A model generated the notes under the pieces. The model saw only the letters and a list, made by a program, of their open reading frames with translations, had not been told where the DNA came from and searched no databases. From Sulfuricella sp. (lineage in GTDB: Bacteria; Pseudomonadota; Gammaproteobacteria; Burkholderiales; Sulfuricellaceae), in contig JAGXQV010000054.1 of the NCBI GenBank assembly GCA_018336195.1, positions 1-43,199 on the forward strand: a DNA stretch of 43,199 bases. The letters are read 5' to 3'. Below, piece by piece: positions 22,605-30,674 of this stretch. The translations under genes were made by a program, and so were the position numbers. The first letter of the stretch is position 1. The number at the start of each line of letters is the position of its first letter.

Positions 22605-24638
22605 CTATTGCGTACGCAGATCGAGGTTCTGGATGACCACCCCCTGAGACGGCCCACCGGTACGGAACCCGCCGGTAAAGCCGAAATACAGCGAATTCAA
22701 CGCTGGATCGAGGGTAATGCAACGAACGACGGTGGGCGTCGGCACAAAGTCAACCGAGGTATCGTTACATGCGGCACAGTCCACCCAAGTCTTAATCAGT
22801 GCGTAGCTTCCGCTGCCGCTGACAGTGCAGGCCGCATCACTGTAGCCGGTGTGGATTTCCACACGCTGGTTGTGAGACAGCGGTATGGGCGACTCCTCGA
22901 ACTTGTTGGCGGGCATGTGCCGGCATCCCCGTGCCGTGCCGTTGCAGGCCGTGGTCATGCTACCCGCCGGATGGTTGAAGTTGCCGTCGGTCATGATCGC
23001 GGTATGGTTCTCGACTGGGTCGTTGTCACTGTTGTCCTGGTGAACGTCGGTTTCAATGAAAATGCTGATATTCCCCAGTGGGTCGCTGGCATCGAGTGCC
23101 CCCATGTCGTTTTGGGTACCACAGTTGGCGGGAGCACCCAGGTCGCCACGCAGGAACGAGATGGAAAAACCATTGCCGTGATCGGGCCCGGTACCGGTCA
23201 GGGCGTGGGTATCGGCGGTGGTAAAGGTAAAGGTGTAATAAGCTCGCAAAGTCTTGCCGTTCAATGGCAGCGCGGTGGGATACCAGAAACAACCGCCGTT
23301 GGAGCCGCCGGAGGGCGCAACCGTGACGCTCTGCGTCCCGGAATTGGCGGTGACGCCGGTGCCAGCGGTCGTGAAGCTATTGAAGTCCGTAGCAAATGTA
23401 ACTTGGGTACCTGGTCCACCGCCTGCGCCGTTGCCGGTGATGCAACGGACGACATCCCTGCCAATATTGGCCTGTGAGTTGTCGTAAACGGCTAAACCGG
23501 CATAAGTCGTTCCGGTGGGGAATCCCAGATTGACACCTTCCAGATAATTGGTAGCAAGCGCCTTTTGCGCGACAGTTGAGCGATTCTGGGTGCCAATACG
23601 CTCGCCGCCGAAGATCAGAACGGCATTGCAAGTGGCGCCATTAACTGTAATTGAACCACCTGGCCGAGCATAAAGCAGATTGTCTCGCCAATTGTCCAAC
23701 ATATTTTTCAACGTCCCCGCTGCGGGAGCACAGGGAACAGTACCTACGTTGTCCATTCCTTTGTTGCCCGCCGATGCGACAGGAAGAGCCGATGGCGCGA
23801 GTCCATTCATGCAGGTAACAAGGTTATTCATCATGGTGTTGATATCAGCCACGAAATCGGCGCGCCGCTTGACGCGGTTGAATATTTCCGCCGGGGTAAT
23901 CCAGATCAACCGATCATTATTAGTGCCGAGCTTGATGCTGGCGGAAGTGGCCATGGTCAAGGTCGAAGTAGCAAGCGCAGCCGGAAACACGCCCGCATAA
24001 ATAGGATCAGTACCTTCCAAATAGTTGGCGGTGGAAAGATTGTTGCGGCATTCGGTCGTTCCCGAGGGAGTCCTAATTTGGGCACCGATTGGAGCGCGGG
24101 GAGCAATGATCGCAACCGCAGCGCCGGTTACCAGGACGTTACCCGCTGCGTCGTTGACGTTGAGCTGCCCGACGGTATCCCAGTTCATTCGCGAATCGGG
24201 GAAGGATACAGTGGGGCCTGTTGACGGACTGTCCTTGAACGTACCGGAAACAGCGTACCACAGACATTCGCCCGAACTGTCGCGAAGCGGCGGCATCCCT
24301 AGCGTATTCCAGGGAAGCGGGCCAACTTGGGTGACGTTAGCAGCGCCACAAGGGGCTACCGCCGTCCCGTTGGTATTGCCAGCAGGGCTGCCAGTAGGGC
24401 ACAACATGTAGCCAAATACAGGGCCCCCCGCATGTAGCGGAGAATCGCGGTACGTTGCCGCAAACCCGATCAACGCCTCCTTGGCCTTGACCAGGGCGTC
24501 ATCGGAAATCTTGTCGCGCGCGGCACCGGAATCATTGAACGCTTTGACCAACAGGTACCCAGCCACCACCACGAACATGGCAACGATGGCCAGAATGACC
24601 GAACCTTTTTGTCGCTGAAGACAGGGTGGAGTTTGCAT
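22605..24638 (-). CDS. prepilin-like protein with L-type-lectin-like C-terminal domain (putative pilus-tip adhesin)
   Basis: A 677-residue protein. The N-terminus K-G-S-V-I-L-A-I-V-A-M-F-V-V-V is a prepilin-type helix after a basic leader. As in PilX/GspK-type subunits it lacks Glu at position 5, which suits a tip subunit. Residues about 45-430 contain segments resembling the neighbouring prepilin (K-A-K-E-A-L-I-G-F-A-A-T-Y-R; L-C-P-T-G), apparently in two blocks (Y-L-E-G-T-D and Y-L-E-G-V-N). From about 440 to the end the sequence looks like an L-type lectin/concanavalin-A fold: D-H-G-N-G-F-S-I-S-F, then I-F-I-E-T-D-V-H-Q-D-N and D-P-V-E-N-H-T-A-I-M. Many cysteines suggest periplasmic disulfides. 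The ATG at 24638 is chosen over a TTG two codons earlier. Its position, and the role of MshQ in MSHA pili, suggest a glycan-binding adhesin. Confidence 0.8.
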   Translation of the reverse strand: MQTPPCLQRQKGSVILAIVAMFVVVAGYLLVKAFNDSGAARDKISDDALVKAKEALIGFAATYRDSPLHAGGPVFGYMLCPTGSPAGNTNGTAVAPCGAANVTQVGPLPWNTLGMPPLRDSSGECLWYAVSGTFKDSPSTGPTVSFPDSRMNWDTVGQLNVNDAAGNVLVTGAAVAIIAPRAPIGAQIRTPSGTTECRNNLSTANYLEGTDPIYAGVFPAALATSTLTMATSASIKLGTNNDRLIWITPAEIFNRVKRRADFVADINTMMNNLVTCMNGLAPSALPVASAGNKGMDNVGTVPCAPAAGTLKNMLDNWRDNLLYARPGGSITVNGATCNAVLIFGGERIGTQNRSTVAQKALATNYLEGVNLGFPTGTTYAGLAVYDNSQANIGRDVVRCITGNGAGGGPGTQVTFATDFNSFTTAGTGVTANSGTQSVTVAPSGGSNGGCFWYPTALPLNGKTLRAYYTFTFTTADTHALTGTGPDHGNGFSISFLRGDLGAPANCGTQNDMGALDASDPLGNISIFIETDVHQDNSDNDPVENHTAIMTDGNFNHPAGSMTTACNGTARGCRHMPANKFEESPIPLSHNQRVEIHTGYSDAACTVSGSGSYALIKTWVDCAACNDTSVDFVPTPTVVRCITLDPALNSLYFGFTGGFRTGGPSQGVVIQNLDLRTQ

Positions 24639-24731
24639 GGACAAAACTATAGCAAACTTGATGCCTGAACTGGTGGGGAGATTTATTGCGGTTCTGTCGG
24701 CATGTTGGACGCAACGAGTTTAAGCGCGCAA

Positions 24732-25205
24732 TTATGCCGGGGGGAGCGCAGCTTGCGGGGCAGGAGACGGCGGAACGTTGCCGGAAGCCGGTTGGTAATT
24801 TTCGCGGATTTCCCCGCTGTCGCTGTCCAATGTTTGTCCGACTTTGAGGTGGACCGTTTTCCCCAAGCCGGGAACAAACACTGGCACGCTCGGCAAGCGA
24901 GCGTGACGAGGCAACGCCTTGAGGCCGGGCGCCGGATCGGACTCCCTTTGCACAACCTGGTTGACCCATACTGTGGATTTGCCGTTACTGCGCTTGACGA
25001 TACCATTCAAGGTGATTTCCCCTCCTTGCTGGGCAGCGCCGGCACCTTCCGATAACGAGGGAGATTCCCCGGTGTTGCGCTGCATATCCAACACGGCACG
25101 CTGCTCAGGCGTAAAAAATAGGCGTCCAACCTGTTCGGCACTGGATGAACAAGACACTAACGTCGAGAACGCTGCCGCAAGCAGTTGGAATAAATAAATG
25201 CGCAT
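24732..25205 (-). CDS. MshK-like exported pilus accessory protein
   Basis: A 157-residue protein with an N-terminal signal (M-R-I-Y-L-F-Q-L-L-A-A-A-F-S-T-L-V-S-C-S), possibly a lipobox-like site at C19. It then has G-R-L-F-F-T-P-E-Q-R-A-V-L-D and I-T-L-N-G-I-V-K-R-S-N-G-K-S-T-V-W-V-N. This T-P-E-Q-R plus I-T-L-N-G-x-V-x-R-S-x-G pattern is common to small proteins of MSHA-type loci. The C-terminus is Pro/Ala-rich. It is separated from the MshJ-like gene by a terminator and 268 bases, so it needs its own promoter. Function inferred from position: periplasmic support of the secretin or assembly platform. Confidence 0.65.
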   Translation of the reverse strand: MRIYLFQLLAAAFSTLVSCSSSAEQVGRLFFTPEQRAVLDMQRNTGESPSLSEGAGAAQQGGEITLNGIVKRSNGKSTVWVNQVVQRESDPAPGLKALPRHARLPSVPVFVPGLGKTVHLKVGQTLDSDSGEIRENYQPASGNVPPSPAPQAALPPA

Positions 25206-25414
25206 AGGGAGCTGCCTTTATCCGGATGGGAAGAGGCTGACTAGCCTCGTCGATTCACCCGTCTAACGGCGCAACTTTAGAAATCTTTAAGAAATTAATT
25301 TAAGACTTTCAATTAAAGCACTGATTTGTATTAATGTAAATAAGAAACACACATTAGCAAAATGGACGCCACCGGTGGAAATCCATCCATTATTGGCATC
25401 GCCTTTAGCGGCAT

Positions 25415-25438
25415 AAAAAAAGCGACCATGAAGTCGCA
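25415..25438 (-). terminator. terminator of the MSHA assembly operon
   Basis: On the minus strand, GCGAC (25433-25437) and GTCGC (25422-25426) form a 5-bp stem around a 6-base loop, followed by seven T residues (A-run 25415-25421 on the plus strand). It lies 36 bases after the stop of the PilO/MshJ-like gene. Confidence 0.75.
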
Positions 25439-25473
25439 TTTGAAAATTCCCTGCGTTTGCACCGGAGCAGCGA

Positions 25474-26160
25474 TTACCGAGGGGGAATGGCCCCTTCCGG
25501 CAAGAGTTCCTTGTGCTCACCCATTGTCAGCCAGTACAACGTGCATTCGCTGGTGAGTTGCGCTTGCACAGTTGCTTTTTGACGCTCAAGGACGCATTCC
25601 TTGGCAGCCAGAAAATTATGGGCCGACTTTCGGAGTGAACTCAGCAGGTTTATCAAATCCCCCTCATGAAGAAGGTCGGACTTGAGGACGATCTGGCTCG
25701 CATGTAATTCCATACCTGACGCGTTGATGGATGGATCGAGTTGCACGGTCTGCTGGGGAGAAATGACATAATCGACGGGATAAAGCTTATATACCTTGTA
25801 AGCGGCTTGCAGTGCCTCAATCCAGTTGAGCCGCTGCTCTTCGCCAATGATGCCTTGCTTCATGAACCGCTCATAAAGCGCCAGATATTCCCTGATTTCA
25901 CGTTCTTCCGTGTGGGCGCGCTCAAGTTTTTGGCGAGACTCGTCCCGTTGTTGGTTGGCAAGACCGAGTTCGCCACGACGCTTTTCCATATGGTCGTTAC
26001 TCAGGTAAACCAAACCGACTGACAGCAGCAACGACACGGAAAAGACAATCGACGCAAGTCTGATAAGTTTCAGGTCTGAGGTGCCTTTTCTGGCGGCAAC
26101 GCCCCCCCCGCCCTTTTTGGCAGACTTTTTGTCCGGCTTGTTTGCAGGAGATTGCGCCAT
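25474..26160 (-). CDS. PilO/MshJ-like inner-membrane pilus protein
   Basis: A 228-residue protein with a basic cytoplasmic N-terminus (K-P-D-K-K-S-A-K-K-G), one membrane helix at about 35-55 (I-V-F-S-V-S-L-L-L-S-V-G-L-V-Y) and a long coiled coil (about 58-95), then an alpha/beta periplasmic domain. This is the architecture of PilO and MshJ, which form the inner-membrane alignment complex under the secretin. Four bases separate it from the upstream PilM/PilN-like gene. It is the last gene before the operon terminator at 25415-25438. Sequence identity to known MshJ cannot be judged here; the assignment rests on architecture and position. Confidence 0.75.
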   Translation of the reverse strand: MAQSPANKPDKKSAKKGGGGVAARKGTSDLKLIRLASIVFSVSLLLSVGLVYLSNDHMEKRRGELGLANQQRDESRQKLERAHTEEREIREYLALYERFMKQGIIGEEQRLNWIEALQAAYKVYKLYPVDYVISPQQTVQLDPSINASGMELHASQIVLKSDLLHEGDLINLLSSLRKSAHNFLAAKECVLERQKATVQAQLTSECTLYWLTMGEHKELLPEGAIPPR

Positions 26161-26164
26161 GATT

Positions 26165-27748
26165 CTAGGGAATGGGTTTCCACTTCAGTTTCAAGGTAAA
26201 CAAGGCCTTTTCGCCAAGCGGGGCAGTGTTTCCGGTGATTTTCCTAACCGAACGGATATCCACGGGTGGAGTCACCAGCGTTACCGTAACGGTCTTGTCT
26301 TTTTCTAGTTCGGTTTTGAATTGTTCCAGCGTGTCCAATACCGAACGGTAGTCGAGCATGAACGGGCTGATTTCTCCATCGATCTGGACTTGTTGCTCCG
26401 GCTTGCCGGGAATACCCAGAACAACGCTGGTTATCGGTGGTGTTGTTCCATCGGGAGGCACTTCTGCTGCCGGGGCGGGTGCTGTTCCGTCCCCGGCAGC
26501 GCCCGCCATGGGCGCATCGGCCACCCACTTTAGTTTGGTGATTTGGACACGCGGCACCGTTTGCAGAGCACGGCTGATTCTTACCAGTAAGGCATCGGGC
26601 ATCGGCGTATTTTGCGTTATCGCCTCATAGATTTTCACCGCTGTTTTCATGTTGTCCGGCGTGGTCGGCGTTTTAGGAAATTGCCCGGTAACCGTTTCGT
26701 ATTGCCGGTCCAACCTTTGTCTATCGAGATCGGCGCGCACTTTTTGATCGTCGAATTCCAGTGAATCGTGGACATTACTCGCGGTCCAGAGAAGACCGGC
26801 GACCAGAACCGCTCCACTAGCACCGTAGAGACCAAGCCGAGCCGCCCAGAGACGATAAAATTTGATTTGCTCAGATTTGGCGTAACCAGCAGCGGGGGCT
26901 CCTTGGGCAAGCAGTGAAAGAAACAAGGTATCGCAGAAAGGTTCTGCGCTGAAAGCCTTTAGACCAGCGGCCTGGGCGACCATCTTGGTATCGATGAAAC
27001 GAAAAGCCAGAGTCGCGGTGTCACTGCAAGCGCGTGCCAAGCTAGGCAAATTGTCGTCATGATCGAGCACCACCACACTCATGGTTCTGCCGCGCGGCAA
27101 GAGACGGCTCGTCGCGAGAAACTGCTCGATTTTCTTGCTTTCCTCCGCGACCGCGGTGGCGATATCTTGGGGATTCTGGCTGGCCAGTGTGGTAAGGCGA
27201 CTAAATTTGACTTGCGCCCCCTGCAAATAACTTTGCCTCAAGCCACATGAGTGCACGGAGATGAGCAGCAGGTGATCTGCGGCGATAGCGGATTTTTTAA
27301 GTAAATTGGCACTCAGCAGTGCCGGCGAATAGACTCCCGCCAGCGGCGCCTTGGCTTTGGTCAACAGGTCTACCCAGCTTCCAACCCATTCTCCATTGGT
27401 CAAAGCACTGAAGAGCATCTGGTCGTCGCGGCGCCCTTCCTTATCTCTTCCCTGGAAAGTGGCTAGGCGAAACGCCGATTCCCGATAGTGTTGATTAAGT
27501 TTGCGCTCGAGCAGGCCACGCCGAGTTTTGCCAAGTGCGTGAGGAACTGTTTCGCGCACAAAGTCTTCTTCGATCAGGTCAGCGAGCAGGTATATCGGGG
27601 TACTAGCTGAAGCGGCCGCGAAACGAGAAAAGGATTCCCGACCATCGTCGCTGTTTTCAAAGCGCGTTACGAGGAAAAGTCTCCCTTTATCCCACCGATA
27701 GGCCGTGAGATGGTCATTGCTCAAATAGAGAAGATGCTTGCGAAACAC
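26165..27748 (-). CDS. fused PilM/PilN-like (MshI-type) pilus assembly protein
   Basis: A 527-residue protein. Residues about 1-290 look like a cytoplasmic actin/PilM-like domain but without an obvious intact nucleotide-binding signature. A membrane helix follows at about 303-325 (L-Y-G-A-S-G-A-V-L-V-A-G-L-L-W). A periplasmic PilN-like part comes next: a coiled coil (D-D-Q-K-V-R-A-D-L-D-R-Q-R-L), a Pro/Ala linker and a compact domain (I-S-P-F-M-L-D-Y-R-S-V-L-D-T-L-E-Q-F). It thus combines in one chain the PilM and PilN roles of type IV pili. It starts with GTG at 27748, the only reasonable start, 7 bases after the MshG stop and without a clear Shine-Dalgarno, so translational coupling is likely. 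Confidence 0.75.
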   Translation of the reverse strand: MFRKHLLYLSNDHLTAYRWDKGRLFLVTRFENSDDGRESFSRFAAASASTPIYLLADLIEEDFVRETVPHALGKTRRGLLERKLNQHYRESAFRLATFQGRDKEGRRDDQMLFSALTNGEWVGSWVDLLTKAKAPLAGVYSPALLSANLLKKSAIAADHLLLISVHSCGLRQSYLQGAQVKFSRLTTLASQNPQDIATAVAEESKKIEQFLATSRLLPRGRTMSVVVLDHDDNLPSLARACSDTATLAFRFIDTKMVAQAAGLKAFSAEPFCDTLFLSLLAQGAPAAGYAKSEQIKFYRLWAARLGLYGASGAVLVAGLLWTASNVHDSLEFDDQKVRADLDRQRLDRQYETVTGQFPKTPTTPDNMKTAVKIYEAITQNTPMPDALLVRISRALQTVPRVQITKLKWVADAPMAGAAGDGTAPAPAAEVPPDGTTPPITSVVLGIPGKPEQQVQIDGEISPFMLDYRSVLDTLEQFKTELEKDKTVTVTLVTPPVDIRSVRKITGNTAPLGEKALFTLKLKWKPIP

Positions 27749-27755
27749 GCCGCGC

Positions 27756-28961
27756 TCACGTCTTGATTTTACTGATGGTGTCGTAGATCGGACCGAGTAC
27801 GGAAACCATGATCCAGCCTAGAATGATCCCCATCACCACCGTCATGATCGGCTCGATCATGGCTTGCACTTTTTCAATGGCTTCCTTGACCTCGCGGTTA
27901 TAGAAATAGCTGACATTCCGCAATGCCGTATCCAGGCCGCCAGTGGCCTCGCCGACGCGGATCATACGAACGACCAAGGGGGGGAAAACCCCTAGGGTTT
28001 CAAAGCTCGCTGTCACCCCCTGACCTTCGGAAATGAGCGCTCCGGCTCTTTTCAACCCGTCGGCAATCACCAGGTTCCCAACAATTTCCTCGGAGAGCTT
28101 CATACAATCGAGAATCGTAATCCCCGAGGCATACATCAGGGCGAAAAAATCGGCGAAGCGCGCCAAAATGATTTTCTGCAAAATCGGCCCGATCATCCAG
28201 ATTCGCAGCTTATATCCGTCCGCCTTGAAACGCGCCTCCTCGCTAACGTGCAGAAGGATTTTCAATCCCAACCAGATCAGGGGCGGCAACGACACGATGA
28301 TGTACCAGTAATGGACGAATATATCCGAGACGAAAATCAGCGCCCTGGTATGAAAAGGCAGTTCCTGCCCCATCGATTTGATGAACTGAACGAGTTGGGG
28401 AACCAGGTAGATCATCAAAAAGAATACGACAGCCGAAATGACGGTGCCGACAAAAGCCGGGTACATCATGAGCTTTTTGGTCTGGGCAGCCAGTTCGTCT
28501 TGCCATTTGAGGGATTCGGTAAGACTTTTGAAGACGGACGGCAATTGACCGCTATGTTCGCCGGCGGCAATCAGGCTGACGAAGGTCTTATCGAACACCG
28601 TGGGGTGATTGCCCAACGCTTCGGAAAAATTCTGGCCGCCCTCGATGTTTTCGATGATATCGGCAATTACCCCACGAAAATCGGGATGGTCGAGGCTATC
28701 GCGCAGATCCGCCAATCCTTCCAGAAGGGGAACACCGGAATTGGTAAGCTGCTCCATATGGAAGCAGAAATTGATGAGATCAGACCGTTTGATCGGCTTG
28801 CGGCGAAAGTTCAGCTTTTGCTCTGAGACTTCCTTGAAATCGATCAGGTCCAAATCCATGCGCCCCAGGCGCATTTCCAGATCGGAAACGTTGGCGGCGT
28901 CAAGCCTCCCGGTGATGGTCTTTCCACCAGGATCCATGGCCGTATAGGCGAACATCGCCAT
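27756..28961 (-). CDS. mshG: MshG/PilC/GspF-type inner-membrane platform protein
   Basis: A 401-residue platform protein with two GspF domains (about 65-190 and 270-390). Conserved features are F-A-Y-T-A-M-D at the start, F-C-F-H-M-E-Q-L-T-N-S-G-V-P-L-L and F-A-D-F-F-A-L-M-Y-A-S-G-I-T-I-L (the two repeated cores), G-E-H-S-G-Q-L and G-E-A-T-G-G-L-D, and three membrane segments. It anchors the MshE ATPase and turns its rotation into pilin extraction from the membrane. It lies between mshE (3 bases upstream) and the PilM/N-like gene (7 bases downstream). Confidence 0.92.
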   Translation of the reverse strand: MAMFAYTAMDPGGKTITGRLDAANVSDLEMRLGRMDLDLIDFKEVSEQKLNFRRKPIKRSDLINFCFHMEQLTNSGVPLLEGLADLRDSLDHPDFRGVIADIIENIEGGQNFSEALGNHPTVFDKTFVSLIAAGEHSGQLPSVFKSLTESLKWQDELAAQTKKLMMYPAFVGTVISAVVFFLMIYLVPQLVQFIKSMGQELPFHTRALIFVSDIFVHYWYIIVSLPPLIWLGLKILLHVSEEARFKADGYKLRIWMIGPILQKIILARFADFFALMYASGITILDCMKLSEEIVGNLVIADGLKRAGALISEGQGVTASFETLGVFPPLVVRMIRVGEATGGLDTALRNVSYFYNREVKEAIEKVQAMIEPIMTVVMGIILGWIMVSVLGPIYDTISKIKT

Positions 28962-28964
28962 GCT

Positions 28965-30674
28965 TTACATGATCCTATCGGTAAGGTCGACCACGCGGGA
29001 AATTTCGTCAAGCGAGGTCGTGCCGTCCAGCACCCGGCGGATGCCATCCTCTACCAGGGGGCGAAAGCCGCTGGCCAGCGCTATTTCCTTCAGTTCCTTG
29101 ATAGTGGCGCGGCGCGCGATGAGTTCATCGATATCGGTGTTCAACTTGAGGATCTCGATGATGGAAATCCGCCCTTTGTAACCTTGAAAGTCGCAGGCTT
29201 CGCAACCCACCGAGCGGTACAGTTTGGTGTCGGCCAGATCGCCGCTGAGGCGCATGATGCGGGCTTCGACGGGATCAGGCTCGTAGGGCTGCTTGCATTT
29301 GTTGCAGAGCTTGCGGATCAGGCGTTGGGCGCACACGCCGATAATGTTGCCGGCCATGATGTCGGGCAGAATGCCGATGTCGAGCAAACGCGGGACGGCA
29401 CCGATCGCCGAATTGGTATGGAGGGTGGAGAACACCTGGTGGCCGGTCATGGCGGCGCGAAACGCCATTTCGGCGGTTTCGGCGTCGCGGATTTCGCCGA
29501 CCAGGATGATATCGGGGTCTTGCCGCATCATCGAACGGATGCCGCTGGCGAAATCCATTTTGGCGGCTTCGCTGACCGAGGTCTGGCGTATCATGCTCAT
29601 CGGATATTCGACCGGGTCTTCCAGGGTCATGATGTTCACCGCTTCGGTATTGACGTGGTTCAGCACCGAATACAGGGTAGTGGTTTTACCGCTGCCGGTA
29701 GGGCCGGTAACCAGGATGATCCCATCCGGACGGGCGAGCATGAGCTTCAGCAGGGTCAGGTTGTCGTCGGAAAGCCCGAGGTTATCCAGCGGCACGATGC
29801 CTTTCTGGCGATCCAGAATCCGCAATACGAAGTTTTCGCCGTGGGTAGTTGGCTGGGCAGCCACCCGGAAGTCCACTGAACGCCCCGATAGCCGCAAGGA
29901 AATCCGCCCGTCCTGGGGGGCGCGGGTTTCCGCGATGTTCATCCCGCTCATCACCTTGAGGCGCACCACCATCGCCGGCCAATAGGTTTTGTGAAGGCTG
30001 CGAATTTGCCGCAACACCCCGTCGATACGGTAGCGAATGCGCAGGAAAAATTGCTCCGGCTCGAAGTGGATATCCGAGGCGCCGCGCTGCACCCCATCCG
30101 CCAGCAGGGCGTCGACCAGGCGTACCAGCGGCTGACTGTATTCGTCGGAGATGACTTGCAGGCTCTTGTAGTCGACTTCGCCGGTCTCGATTTCGTGGAG
30201 AATGCCGTCGATGGACAGTTCGAAGCCGTAATACTGGTCGATGGCGCGCTGGATTTCCCCTTCGCCGGCGAGCATCGGATTGACGTTGATGGTCTTGCCG
30301 AGCATGGCGCGGATCTGGTCGAGCGCCACGATGTTGCTGGTGTCGGACATCGCCAGGTTGAGGTTGCCCAGCTTCTTGTCGTATTCGAGCGGGAAAACCT
30401 TGTAGCGCTTCGCCATGTCCTTGGGGATCAGCTTGATGGCGTGGACGTCCACGATCAAATGCGCCATGTCGACGCTCTGCTGATTCAGATTTTCCGAAAG
30501 CGCTTCGCGTATCGTCGCCTCGGTAACGAAGCCCAGTACCGACAACAGCTTGCCGAGCGGCTCGCCGGTGCGCTTCTGCTCCAGCAGGGCGATGCGCAAC
30601 TGGTCTTCGCTGATGATGCTCTTGGATACCAGGAGCGCGCCGAGGGGAAGCTTGGGTTTGGGGGCTTCGCTCAT
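28965..30674 (-). CDS. mshE: MshE/PilB-type pilus extension ATPase
   Basis: A 569-residue hexameric ATPase. The N-terminal MshEN domain (about 9-130) holds two tandem motif copies. The catalytic domain has Walker A G-P-T-G-S-G-K-T at 324-331, the Asp box L-E-D-P-V-E-Y at about 351-357, Walker B I-I-L-V-G-E-I-R-D at 389-397 and the His box T-G-H-Q-V-F-S-T-L-H. Zinc ligands C457, C460, C491 and C494 are all present. In relatives MshEN binds cyclic di-GMP, but here the first residue of both motifs is Pro (P10, P39) instead of the conserved Arg, and the last residue of motif two is N62 instead of Gln. The ATPase should be active; control by cyclic di-GMP is doubtful. It overlaps the MshN-like gene by 4 bases. 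Confidence 0.95.
   Translation of the reverse strand: MSEAPKPKLPLGALLVSKSIISEDQLRIALLEQKRTGEPLGKLLSVLGFVTEATIREALSENLNQQSVDMAHLIVDVHAIKLIPKDMAKRYKVFPLEYDKKLGNLNLAMSDTSNIVALDQIRAMLGKTINVNPMLAGEGEIQRAIDQYYGFELSIDGILHEIETGEVDYKSLQVISDEYSQPLVRLVDALLADGVQRGASDIHFEPEQFFLRIRYRIDGVLRQIRSLHKTYWPAMVVRLKVMSGMNIAETRAPQDGRISLRLSGRSVDFRVAAQPTTHGENFVLRILDRQKGIVPLDNLGLSDDNLTLLKLMLARPDGIILVTGPTGSGKTTTLYSVLNHVNTEAVNIMTLEDPVEYPMSMIRQTSVSEAAKMDFASGIRSMMRQDPDIILVGEIRDAETAEMAFRAAMTGHQVFSTLHTNSAIGAVPRLLDIGILPDIMAGNIIGVCAQRLIRKLCNKCKQPYEPDPVEARIMRLSGDLADTKLYRSVGCEACDFQGYKGRISIIEILKLNTDIDELIARRATIKELKEIALASGFRPLVEDGIRRVLDGTTSLDEISRVVDLTDRIM

Noticed and set aside
22588..22610. Perfect TTGACA on the plus strand
   Set aside because: No matching -10 box at 16-18 bases, and it lies inside or just beyond the end of a minus-strand gene with no plus-strand gene to drive.
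24652..24666. Sigma-54-like site (AGGCAT-N5-TTGC, minus strand) before the lectin-like prepilin gene
   Set aside because: The -24 element has two mismatches, and the start of transcription would fall only about 3 bases before the ATG.
25287..25520. 77-codon minus-strand frame between the MshJ-like and MshK-like genes
   Set aside because: It overlaps the MshJ-like gene and the terminator at 25415-25438 and shows no protein-like features.
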